From the NCBI GenBank assembly GCA_937951955.1, contig CALGAD010000122.1, forward strand, positions 1 through 5,347: 5,347 bases of DNA, read 5' to 3'. Under the pieces are notes generated by a model. The model saw only the letters and a list, made by a program, of their open reading frames with translations. It searched no databases and was not told the origin of the DNA. Source of the stretch: an uncultured Bacillaceae bacterium. GTDB lineage: Bacteria > Bacillota > Bacilli > Bacillales > Caldibacillaceae. The position numbers and the translations under genes are program-made. Below, piece by piece: positions 1 to 5,267 of the stretch. How positions within the stretch are numbered: the stretch's first letter is position 1; every line of letters starts with the position of its first letter.

Positions 1-44
1 TTTTTGCAAACAAGCGATTTTTCTCGCAAACTTGTCTTGTTTAA

Positions 45-350
45 TTAAAGAAAAATAGAAACGAGGGATAACAGTAAAATCGAACCGATGACGACAACGA
101 TAACATTCACGCCAAATGAAGCAATGATAAACGCAATCAATGCACCAAGTATCCCGAACCAGATTTCATCCTGGATAAAGAAGACGCCGGGAAAAATTAA
201 TGCGCCTAAAATGGCATATGGAACATTTTTTAAGCATTCTTGCAAAAAGGGAGGGAATGCAACTTTTTCGAATAAGGTTAGTGGAATCACTCGCGGCAGA
301 TACGTTACAATCCCCATACCAATGATCATCCAAAGAAGATGGCTACTCAT
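45..350 (-). CDS. azlD: AzlD family branched-chain amino acid transport protein (small subunit)
   Basis: This is a 101-residue, very hydrophobic protein of the usual AzlD size. About four membrane segments can be drawn, roughly at residues 4-22, 42-58, 63-80 and 82-100. The N-terminal TYLPR motif (residues 16-20), followed by a proline shortly after, is typical of the family. Members act in the cytoplasmic membrane with AzlC; in B. subtilis and Corynebacterium (BrnFE) the pair exports branched-chain amino acids or analogues. The ATG lies inside the end of azlC, giving an 8-nt overlap and pointing to translational coupling. A GGGGAG Shine-Dalgarno sits 8 nt upstream, within azlC. The substrate here is inferred from the family and is not visible in the sequence. 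Confidence 0.9.
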   Translation of the reverse strand: MSSHLLWMIIGMGIVTYLPRVIPLTLFEKVAFPPFLQECLKNVPYAILGALIFPGVFFIQDEIWFGILGALIAFIIASFGVNVIVVVIGSILLLSLVSIFL

Positions 351-1068
351 CCGTTATTCTCCCCTTTTTCCTGAGCCAGATAATCCCCTCCACGAATACC
401 GATGAAATGATCGTGGCAAAAACGATAGACCAGCCGGTTGAAAATATGTCCAGACCGATAAAGAAACTGTTGAGTACAGCAGCAAAGACAGCTAAAAAAA
501 TCACCTTCACACTTTTTTTCATCGATGGTACAAGTAACCCGATAAACATGGCGTATAAAGCGATGGACATGCCCTCTTGAAATAATCCTGGCAAGCTTGA
601 GCCGGCAAGATAGCCAACGCCCGAGAAGAAGACCCAGCTAAAGTAGGCGATCAAATTCAACCCGAACATATAACTGCTAGTGAGCTTGCCATGCTGTACG
701 GAGGCAACGGAAAACGTTTCGTCAGTGATTCCGTAAGCATAGATTGCCTTTTTCCAGCGCGCATCCCGCTCCACCTTTTCATTTAAAGAAGCGGACATTA
801 ATAAATGCCGGATATTCACGATAAAGGTCGTGAATACAATTTCGATCGCTCCCACCTGTTTTGCTAACATATCCAGCGCCATATACTGGGTTGCTCCGGC
901 ATAGACGATTAAACTCATCAACAATGTTTCAACGAGGGATAATCCTGTCGTTTTGGCAATGAAACCGTATGTAAAAGCAATCGGCATATAACCGATCGCA
1001 ATTGAAATACCTGATGATAGGCCGATTTTGAAATGACTCGTCTGGTTATTTACCGTTGTACTTTGCAA
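343..1068 (-). CDS. azlC: AzlC family branched-chain amino acid exporter (large subunit)
   Basis: This is an integral membrane protein of about 241 residues, the normal AzlC length. Family motifs in order are the glycine-rich first membrane segment ending in GYMPIAF (residues 26-32), VYAGATQY (55-62), VNIRHLLMSASL (84-95) and a TDETF segment (115-119), then several C-terminal membrane segments. AzlC/BrnF proteins pair with AzlD/BrnE in the cytoplasmic membrane to export branched-chain amino acids. I chose the TTG at 1068 because a GGAGG lies 8 nt upstream. The longer in-frame GTG starts at 1083 and 1077 fall on or inside that ribosome-binding site. An ATG at 1072 is out of frame and gives only eight codons. 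The gene ends with TAG inside azlD. No convincing promoter lies directly upstream, so it may be read from the binding-protein gene. Confidence 0.88.
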   Translation of the reverse strand: MQSTTVNNQTSHFKIGLSSGISIAIGYMPIAFTYGFIAKTTGLSLVETLLMSLIVYAGATQYMALDMLAKQVGAIEIVFTTFIVNIRHLLMSASLNEKVERDARWKKAIYAYGITDETFSVASVQHGKLTSSYMFGLNLIAYFSWVFFSGVGYLAGSSLPGLFQEGMSIALYAMFIGLLVPSMKKSVKVIFLAVFAAVLNSFFIGLDIFSTGWSIVFATIISSVFVEGIIWLRKKGRITDE

Positions 1069-1076
1069 ACATGCCA

Positions 1077-1083
1077 CCTCCAC
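1077..1083 (-). promoter_or_regulatory. Ribosome-binding site that decides the azlC start
   Basis: The minus strand reads GTGGAGG here, a strong Shine-Dalgarno core. Its distance of 8 nt favours the in-frame TTG at 1068. The in-frame GTG codons overlap the site itself, so they are unlikely starts. Confidence 0.6.
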
Positions 1084-1116
1084 TGTTCAATGCCGGCCAC
1101 TCATTTTTCAATAAAG

Positions 1117-1158
1117 GGAAAGTACTGTAGCTTTTATATTTTGCCACAGTACTTTTCC
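1117..1158 (-). terminator. Intergenic hairpin between the binding-protein gene and azlC (weak terminator or attenuator)
   Basis: The arms 1119-1130 and 1144-1155 form a 12-bp stem around a 13-nt loop. Two more G-C pairs follow after one mismatch. Read as minus-strand RNA, the pair 1129/1145 is a G-U wobble, while on plus-strand RNA it would be an A-C mismatch. This suggests selection on the minus-strand transcript. After the stem the minus strand continues CTTTCCCTTTATTG, a broken U-tract, so termination is probably partial. It may lower azlCD expression relative to the binding protein or protect the upstream mRNA's 3' end. Confidence 0.6.
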
Positions 1159-1191
1159 TTCGGGTAAGACGTTTACTATTCAATCTTGAAA

Positions 1192-2211
1192 TCACTCAAC
1201 ATATTCGGCAATATCGTCCCATTCGGGCAAGAGTTCAATCCCCATCTTTTCAGCAGCTTGTTTGTTTATAAGGAGTGTCAAGTTTTGCGGGTACTGGGCC
1301 GGTAATTCTGCCGGGGATTTTCCTTCTTTTAATATTTGTACAGCGAGCTGTCCAGCCTCGTAGCCTATATCATAATAGTCGAATCCGTAGGCTGCAAATC
1401 CGCCCCGTTTGACCGAATCATGTTCTCCTACGAACAAAGGAATCTTTTGTTCTTCTGCTACAGAAATAACAGCTTCCAAGGCTGAAACAACCGTATTATC
1501 CGTGACGATGAAAATCACATCGACCTCACCGGCTAATGAATCGGCCGCCTGCTTTACTTCTGAGGTGTTGCTTACGGTACGGGTGACAAGCGTCCAGCCA
1601 GATCCGGCTAATGCTTCCTCCATGACTTCAATTTGTTTAACGGAGTTTTGTTCACCGGCATTATAAATCGTTCCGATTGTCGATCCATTAAAATACTTCT
1701 GGATAAATTCCACAGTATTCGGTATGGAATCGGGATGCATATCGGCTGTTCCGGTTACATTACCGCCCGGGGCCTCCATCGATTCAACAAGTTCCGCACC
1801 AACCGGATCCGTTACCGATGTGAAGACGATCGGAATATCCTTCGTTTCACTTAATGCAGCCTGAGCAGCCGGTGTAGCATTAGCGAAGATTAAATCCACC
1901 TCTGCACCAACAAGGTTTTGAGCAATCGTTTTTGCGGTATTCGGATCTCCCTGGGCATTTTGCTCATCGAATGTCACCTCAAGACCTGCATCGCTGAGCG
2001 CTTGTTTAAACCCTTCCGTCGCTGCATTTAAGGACGGATGATCTGCAATCTGGGTAATGCCAATTGTAAATGCAGCTTTCTCTTCGCCATTATCTGCACC
2101 GTCATCCCCATTGCCCGTTTCATTCTCATTACTTCCGTTGCCCCCACATCCGGCAAGGAGTAATAAGCCAGTAACTAAGAAGGCGAACAACTGCTTTCTC
2201 CACTTTCTCAT
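1192..2211 (-). CDS. ABC transporter substrate-binding lipoprotein, TrpX-like (ABC_sub_bind family)
   Basis: This is an exported binding lipoprotein of 339 residues. The N-terminus is basic (MRKWRKQ), then a hydrophobic segment ends in a lipobox LAGC with the lipidated cysteine at residue 22. An acidic Asn/Gly/Asp linker follows (about 23-45), then one ABC_sub_bind domain (about 47-335). Family features are the TIGITQIADHPSL opening, DPNTAKTIAQNLV, the DLIFANATPAAQ strand-turn, PIVFTSVTDPVGAELV and GGNVTG. Relatives (COG2984, TrpX) bind aromatic or other small amino-acid-like ligands and normally work with a permease and an ATPase. Neither is in this window. The ATG at 2211 is preferred because GGAGG lies 9 nt upstream; the ATG at 2217 would leave only 3 nt. 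It has its own promoter. The ligand cannot be read from the sequence. Confidence 0.88.
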   Translation of the reverse strand: MRKWRKQLFAFLVTGLLLLAGCGGNGSNENETGNGDDGADNGEEKAAFTIGITQIADHPSLNAATEGFKQALSDAGLEVTFDEQNAQGDPNTAKTIAQNLVGAEVDLIFANATPAAQAALSETKDIPIVFTSVTDPVGAELVESMEAPGGNVTGTADMHPDSIPNTVEFIQKYFNGSTIGTIYNAGEQNSVKQIEVMEEALAGSGWTLVTRTVSNTSEVKQAADSLAGEVDVIFIVTDNTVVSALEAVISVAEEQKIPLFVGEHDSVKRGGFAAYGFDYYDIGYEAGQLAVQILKEGKSPAELPAQYPQNLTLLINKQAAEKMGIELLPEWDDIAEYVE

Positions 2212-2220
2212 CTCCATGTA

Positions 2221-2230
2221 CCTCCCCTTT
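2221..2230 (-). promoter_or_regulatory. Ribosome-binding site that decides the binding-protein start
   Basis: The minus strand reads AAAGGGGAGG. The spacing is 3 nt to the ATG at 2217, which is too short, and 9 nt to the ATG at 2211, which is normal. The mature start is therefore most likely MRKWRK. Confidence 0.7.
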
Positions 2231-2246
2231 ACTTATCTAAAAAACT

Positions 2247-2291
2247 AAAGTTGAATTCATTATATAGATGGTGACAAATTCTTTCAACTTT
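2247..2291. repeat. 9-bp exact inverted repeat flanking the binding-protein promoter (candidate operator)
   Basis: AAAGTTGAA at 2247-2255 and its exact reverse complement TTCAACTTT at 2283-2291 are separated by 27 bp. One arm covers the -35 box and the other lies at the expected transcription start. The arm centres are 36 bp apart. The placement suits a repressor that contacts both ends of the promoter. The region is AT-rich, so chance is possible, and no known regulator motif was recognised. Confidence 0.4.
2259..2287 (-). promoter_or_regulatory. Sigma-A-type promoter of the substrate-binding-protein gene
   Basis: On the minus strand TTGAAA (2287-2282) is followed by a 17-bp spacer and TATAAT (2264-2259). 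This is five of six at -35 and a perfect -10. Upstream lie A- and T-runs that may act as an UP element and are shared with the lplJ terminator tail. The predicted 5' leader is about 40 nt, too short for a T-box or other large riboswitch. Confidence 0.75.
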
Positions 2292-2309
2292 TTTTAAAAT
2301 TTTTTCGAT

Positions 2310-2342
2310 AAAAAAAGTACCCCTGCATGGAAACAGGGATAC
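2310..2342 (-). terminator. Intrinsic terminator of the yhfI-lplJ operon
   Basis: A 9-bp stem (2334-2342 with 2317-2325) has an 8-nt loop and is followed on the minus strand by seven T residues (2316-2310). One pair is G-U in minus-strand RNA but would be A-C in plus-strand RNA, which confirms the direction. It begins 8 nt past the lplJ stop codon. Confidence 0.88.
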
Positions 2343-2350
2343 TGGATCAA

Positions 2351-3346
2351 TTAATAAATTAAGTTTAGGAAATCGTCTTTCGTAATTTTTCCGAAATAGT
2401 GTGGAATATCTACATCTTCCAGTGCTTTGGCTAATTCTTGTTTGTCATAACGGACGCCGACTAATTTTTCTTCGACATCTTTTATTTCACCAACACCGAA
2501 GAAATCACCGTAAATCTTGCAGCCCTGAATGATTCCTTTTTCCACATCAAAGCGTACATCCACGGTACCGGAAGGGAATCGTTTCGATTTTTGAATATTG
2601 AATTTCGGCGATTTACCGTAGTTCCATTCCCATGTTTGGTAACGATTCCGGGAAATTTCCATAATTTTTTCCCAATCTTCATCCGTTAACACATACTCTT
2701 TAATTTCACCGTTGGCTTCTTCTTCAAAAATAAATTTCAGTAAATATTCTTTAAATTCATCAACGGTCATTTTTCTATCAATAAAATCAGCGATATTGCC
2801 AACACGGGCACGAACCGATTTTACACCTTTTGATTCAATTTTTTCTTTTTTCGGTCGTAAAGCTTTTGCTACATCATCAAGGTTCGAGTTTAACATTAAT
2901 GTTCCGTGACTGTACATTCTTCCACCGGTAGCATATTGTGCTGTACCGGAAACTTTATGACCATCAATTTCAATGTCGTTACGGCCTTTTAGTTCCGCAT
3001 TGGCTCCGAGGGAACGCAACGCTTTAATAACGGGTTCTGTGAACTTCGCGAAATTGTGAAAACTGTTGCCATCGTCTTTTGTGATGAAGCTGTAGTTTAA
3101 ATTCCCAAGATCGTGATAAACAGCGCCACCACCGGATAAACGACGGACAACTTTAATATCATTTTCTTCAACATAATCGGTATTGATTTCTTCAATCGTA
3201 TTCTGGTTACGACCAATGATAATGGATGGACCGTTCACATAAAAGAGTAAATATGTTTCATCAATATCTAAATATCGTAAAATATATTCTTCAATCGCTA
3301 AATTGATGCGCGGATCGGTAATGTTTTTATTAGAAACGTATAGCAT
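2351..3346 (-). CDS. lplJ: Lipoate-protein ligase (LplA/LplJ family)
   Basis: This is a cytoplasmic enzyme of 331 residues, the usual length of full two-domain Firmicute lipoate ligases. It activates free lipoate with ATP to lipoyl-AMP and transfers it to a lysine of 2-oxoacid dehydrogenase E2 subunits and GcvH. The N-terminal BPL/LplA catalytic domain (about 1-245) carries RRLSGGGAVYHD (68-79), GNLNYSF (81-87) and GHKVSGTAQ (129-137), with K131 at the position of the active-site lysine. HGTLMLNSNL (147-156) follows. The C-terminal accessory domain spans about 250-330. The ATG has a perfect AGGAGG 8 nt upstream. The gene follows yhfI after 29 nt and shares its promoter; the same pair is adjacent in B. 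subtilis. All key residues are present, so it should be active in lipoate scavenging. Confidence 0.95.
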   Translation of the reverse strand: MLYVSNKNITDPRINLAIEEYILRYLDIDETYLLFYVNGPSIIIGRNQNTIEEINTDYVEENDIKVVRRLSGGGAVYHDLGNLNYSFITKDDGNSFHNFAKFTEPVIKALRSLGANAELKGRNDIEIDGHKVSGTAQYATGGRMYSHGTLMLNSNLDDVAKALRPKKEKIESKGVKSVRARVGNIADFIDRKMTVDEFKEYLLKFIFEEEANGEIKEYVLTDEDWEKIMEISRNRYQTWEWNYGKSPKFNIQKSKRFPSGTVDVRFDVEKGIIQGCKIYGDFFGVGEIKDVEEKLVGVRYDKQELAKALEDVDIPHYFGKITKDDFLNLIY

Positions 3347-3375
3347 GATTGTTGCCTCCTTAACTAAATATCGTG

Positions 3376-4110
3376 TTAAATTTGATAGAGCTGACCCCTC
3401 TCAGCAAGGCTGACAGGACCAGAGAAATATTTTTTTACTTCAATGGGTAATTTTTTCACATCTCCAAAATGAGGGAGATGCGTTAAAACGAGCTGTTTGA
3501 CAGCTCCTTTTTCAGCGATTATTCCTACATCCTTGCTGTTCATATGGCCGGCCGGGGCAGCATCCATTCCGTCATAAAAGTTACATTCACTTAATAAAAG
3601 ATCGCATCCCTTGACAAAATCGATCATCTCTTCTTTGAAGGCACTATCGCCTGTGTAAACAAGGGATTGATTATCCGCTTCGATTCGCATCGCGAAGCAG
3701 GGGACGGAATGTTCCGTTCGCATGAAAGTCACCGAAAAAGGACCGATTTCCAGCGACTGTTCTGGATCATACGGTTTTCCAAGGGTGACATTCTTGTATG
3801 TAAGTTTTGCAAAAGCTTCTTCATCAAACGTATGGCCATAAATCGGTAAAGGTAAGTTGAGTTCGTTCAGATAACTTTGAACGAGTAATGCGTGTTGTAA
3901 TACACCGATATCGGCCACATGGTCAGCGTGATAATGCGTAAGAATAACAGCATCTAATTGTTTTAACGGTAAATAATTAGGTAATAGGGATAATACACCG
4001 CTGCCGCAATCTAGCAGCAAATGAAAGCCGTCATGTTCCAGCAAATAAGCGGAACTGGCTTCATTGACCTTCGGGTATCCTCCCCAGCACCCGATCACTC
4101 GTAATTGCAT
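3376..4110 (-). CDS. yhfI: YhfI-type MBL-fold metallo-hydrolase (RNase Z-like)
   Basis: This protein of 244 residues has the metallo-beta-lactamase fold. Metal-binding residues in order are HYHADH (H59, H61, D63, H64), H134 in TEHSVP, D155 in YTGDSA and H211 in LTHLPH. GHMNS near residue 188-192 and LLSECNF (173-179) also match the RNase Z / COG1234-like group. A two-zinc hydrolase is expected, but the substrate is unknown to me. RNase Z itself is usually longer and carries an exosite arm that I do not see here. The ATG at 4110 (MQLRVIGCWGG) is preferred because AGGTGG lies 5 nt upstream; a GTG at 4119 would overlap that site. It is the first gene of the yhfI-lplJ operon and is divergent from yhfH. 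A direct role in lipoate metabolism is suggested only by position. Confidence 0.92.
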   Translation of the reverse strand: MQLRVIGCWGGYPKVNEASSAYLLEHDGFHLLLDCGSGVLSLLPNYLPLKQLDAVILTHYHADHVADIGVLQHALLVQSYLNELNLPLPIYGHTFDEEAFAKLTYKNVTLGKPYDPEQSLEIGPFSVTFMRTEHSVPCFAMRIEADNQSLVYTGDSAFKEEMIDFVKGCDLLLSECNFYDGMDAAPAGHMNSKDVGIIAEKGAVKQLVLTHLPHFGDVKKLPIEVKKYFSGPVSLAERGQLYQI

Positions 4111-4115
4111 TTTTT

Positions 4116-4121
4116 CCACCT
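4116..4121 (-). promoter_or_regulatory. Ribosome-binding site of yhfI
   Basis: AGGTGG on the minus strand lies 5 nt before the ATG at 4110. It overlaps the alternative GTG at 4119, which argues against that longer start. Its first two bases can pair in the upstream hairpin. Confidence 0.6.
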
Positions 4122-4142
4122 GCCAACTGCCAATGGCAACTG
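4120..4142 (-). repeat. Tandem 7-bp repeat and small hairpin in the yhfI leader
   Basis: On the plus strand CTGCCAA occurs twice in tandem (4120-4126 and 4127-4133) and is followed by the inverted copy TGGCAACTG (4134-4142). In minus-strand RNA this can form a stem of about 6 bp with an 8-nt loop that reaches the first bases of the ribosome-binding site. It may affect yhfI translation or be a protein-binding site; neither is proven. Confidence 0.4.
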
Positions 4143-4157
4143 AATATCCACTCGTTT

Positions 4158-4187
4158 ATTATACTATAATTTTTACTATTTTACCAA
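4158..4187 (-). promoter_or_regulatory. Promoter of the yhfI-lplJ operon
   Basis: The minus strand has TTGGTA (4187-4182), an 18-bp spacer and a perfect TATAAT (4163-4158). The -10 is half of a symmetric ATTATA-C-TATAAT (4158-4170). The -35 lies in a small inverted repeat, ATTTT-ACC-AAAAT (4178-4190). The predicted leader is about 40 nt. Confidence 0.6.
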
Positions 4188-4231
4188 AATTGTCCGTTTA
4201 TTTCGCCCATTTTTTTAGTTAATACCGAAAA

Positions 4232-4240
4232 TGTTATAAT
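4232..4240 (+). promoter_or_regulatory. Possible extended -10 promoter upstream of yhfH
   Basis: TGTTATAAT is a perfect TGnTATAAT extended -10 element. The -35 region at about 4212-4217 is only T-rich. It could start a second transcript just upstream of the main yhfH promoter. Confidence 0.4.
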
Positions 4241-4246
4241 ACAGTA

Positions 4247-4275
4247 TTGATATTTACTTTCTGTTATAGTACAAT
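4247..4275 (+). promoter_or_regulatory. Sigma-A-type promoter of yhfH
   Basis: TTGATA (4247-4252), a 17-bp spacer and TACAAT (4270-4275) form a good sigma-A-type promoter. It lies just over 30 nt before the yhfH start codon and is divergent from the yhfI promoter. Confidence 0.7.
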
Positions 4276-4308
4276 TTAGTTACCAAGAACAAGGGGAGGA
4301 GTTTCACC

Positions 4309-4446
4309 ATGTTTTCCAATGTATTAGAGTTTTTCCGCAATCTACCTGCCAAAGTTTGTTCTCGCTGTGGCATGGAAATTGAAGAACAACATGAATGTTA
4401 TGGAAATACATGTTATCGCTGTCTCGGTCAACATTGGATAAATTAA
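4309..4446 (+). CDS. yhfH: YhfH family small cysteine-rich protein
   Basis: This 45-residue protein begins MFSNVLEFFRNLP and ends LGQHWIN. It has five cysteines at 17, 20, 30, 35 and 38, arranged as two CxxC pairs (C17-C20 and C35-C38) with C30 between them. The spacing would suit a small zinc-binding knuckle. The hydrophobic VLEFFRNLP start and the cysteine pattern match the YhfH family of Bacillaceae, whose function is unknown. The start is secure, with GGGGAGGAG 7 nt upstream. It sits between a good promoter and a strong terminator, so it forms a monocistronic unit. It is divergent from yhfI as in B. subtilis. Zinc binding is inferred from cysteine spacing only. Confidence 0.9.
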   Translation: MFSNVLEFFRNLPAKVCSRCGMEIEEQHECYGNTCYRCLGQHWIN

Positions 4447-4516
4447 CGACTGCACTTACCCCTATGAACATCTCGTCACCCTTTACTCTCCTTTCAAACA
4501 TTATCCTTTCCTGATC

Positions 4517-4558
4517 GATCTACGGGTCAATCCTTGAGCAACCCGTAGATCTTTTTTT
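4517..4558 (+). terminator. Intrinsic terminator of yhfH
   Basis: A perfect 11-bp stem (4517-4527 with 4541-4551) and a 13-nt loop are followed by seven T residues (4552-4558). It lies 70 nt past the yhfH stop codon. The 70-nt stretch between holds no open reading frame that I would support. Confidence 0.92.
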
Positions 4559-4616
4559 AATCCATGATCTATAGAAAAAAGGAAAATCCCTCTCTTTATC
4601 GAAATGAATGAATAAT

Positions 4617-5150
4617 ATGAAGAAAATGTATATTACCTCAGGAACCTATGATTATTTATGGCGATTGCAACAAAAGCACCGAAAGCGCGGGTTCATAATC
4701 ATGCATAATAAGGACCATACTCTCCTGCTTGAGGAAACAGAAAAACGGTCGATTTTCCGCTTACCGAGAACATATGAAATCATTGAAGAAAGAGGTGAAC
4801 TGCCAAAAACTGGTTTTGCCCATTTTTATTATTATCCGGTGAGCGAAGAGAATCGATCGCTATTTGAACATTATGTTTTGAAAGGAGCGCATCGGCTATT
4901 TAACAATAAAGGGCTCGTTGCCTTTCGTTTCCTGCGCCCGGTAAAAAGAGATTCCTATATTTTTTTAACAATCTGGGAAGATGAAGCGTATTTTCAGTTA
5001 TGGAAAAAAGGGCAATCGTTTGCCGAAGCTTTTAATATCCATGAATCCAAACTAAAAAAAATTCCCCAGCCATTTCCAGATCCGGCTTATGGGATCAGTT
5101 ATACGATTGGCGAAAAGGAAGAAAAAGAAGAAACAGAAGGAAATTTGTAA
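4617..5150 (+). CDS. HmoB/TRAP family protein (ABM-like fold), likely without heme-degrading residues
   Basis: This 177-residue protein has the layout of B. subtilis HmoB and staphylococcal TRAP. The N-terminal part starts MKKMYITSGT and is followed by an ABM (ferredoxin-like) domain from about residue 66 to 165. Shared features include EIIEERGE, SLFEHYVL, FRFLRPVKRDSYIFLTIWED and the W129 region. IsdG-type enzymes use an Asn, a Trp and a His to bind and open heme. Here W129 is kept, but by my alignment from memory the Asn position is Y71 and the His position (ten residues after the Trp) is F139. Staphylococcal TRAP shows similar losses, so heme degradation is doubtful. I prefer ATG 4617, giving the family MKK-Y-T start, over 4608. 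No good Shine-Dalgarno precedes either. The C-terminus is a charged EKEEKEETEGNL tail. The gene follows the yhfH terminator, so it needs its own promoter, which I could not place. Confidence 0.82.
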   Translation: MKKMYITSGTYDYLWRLQQKHRKRGFIIMHNKDHTLLLEETEKRSIFRLPRTYEIIEERGELPKTGFAHFYYYPVSEENRSLFEHYVLKGAHRLFNNKGLVAFRFLRPVKRDSYIFLTIWEDEAYFQLWKKGQSFAEAFNIHESKLKKIPQPFPDPAYGISYTIGEKEEKEETEGNL

Positions 5151-5267
5151 CATGAAACTGATTAAGCTTATCGATTAGAAACGAAACCGATATTGCCGGT
5201 TCGAACACATCATGAACTCTATTACAAAACAATTTTATACTGGATGATTGTTAAGAGAGGAATTGAA

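Noticed and set aside
1..44. Possible terminator after azlD (GCGA/TCGC and AAACAAG/CTTGTTT pairings)
   Set aside because: The pairings exclude each other or need large bulges, and no T-run follows on the minus strand before the window ends.
88..405. Plus-strand open frame opposite azlD and azlC
   Set aside because: It is antisense to two well-supported membrane protein genes and shows no family likeness.
1409..1854. Plus-strand open frames opposite the binding-protein gene
   Set aside because: They are antisense shadows of a clear coding gene, with no ribosome-binding site or recognisable product.
2231..2258. T-box or riboswitch in the binding-protein leader
   Set aside because: The predicted leader is only about 40 nt, and no T-box motif or multi-stem structure can be seen.
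4304..4501. Minus-strand open frame opposite yhfH
   Set aside because: yhfH has a promoter, ribosome-binding site, conserved cysteines and terminator on the plus strand; the antisense frame has none.
4534..4575. Promoter for the HmoB/TRAP gene within or after the yhfH terminator (TTGAGC/TTTAAT or TATAGA)
   Set aside because: The candidate boxes overlap the terminator loop and T-tract or lack a matching -35, so the support is too weak to annotate.
5151..5178. Eight-codon ORF MKLIKLID directly after the HmoB/TRAP gene
   Set aside because: It is very short, with a poorly placed Shine-Dalgarno and nothing recognisable; it is most likely chance.
5244..5267. Upstream in-frame ATG extending the MFS start
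   Set aside because: No ribosome-binding site precedes it, whereas the ATG at 5268 has AGAGAGG at a normal distance.
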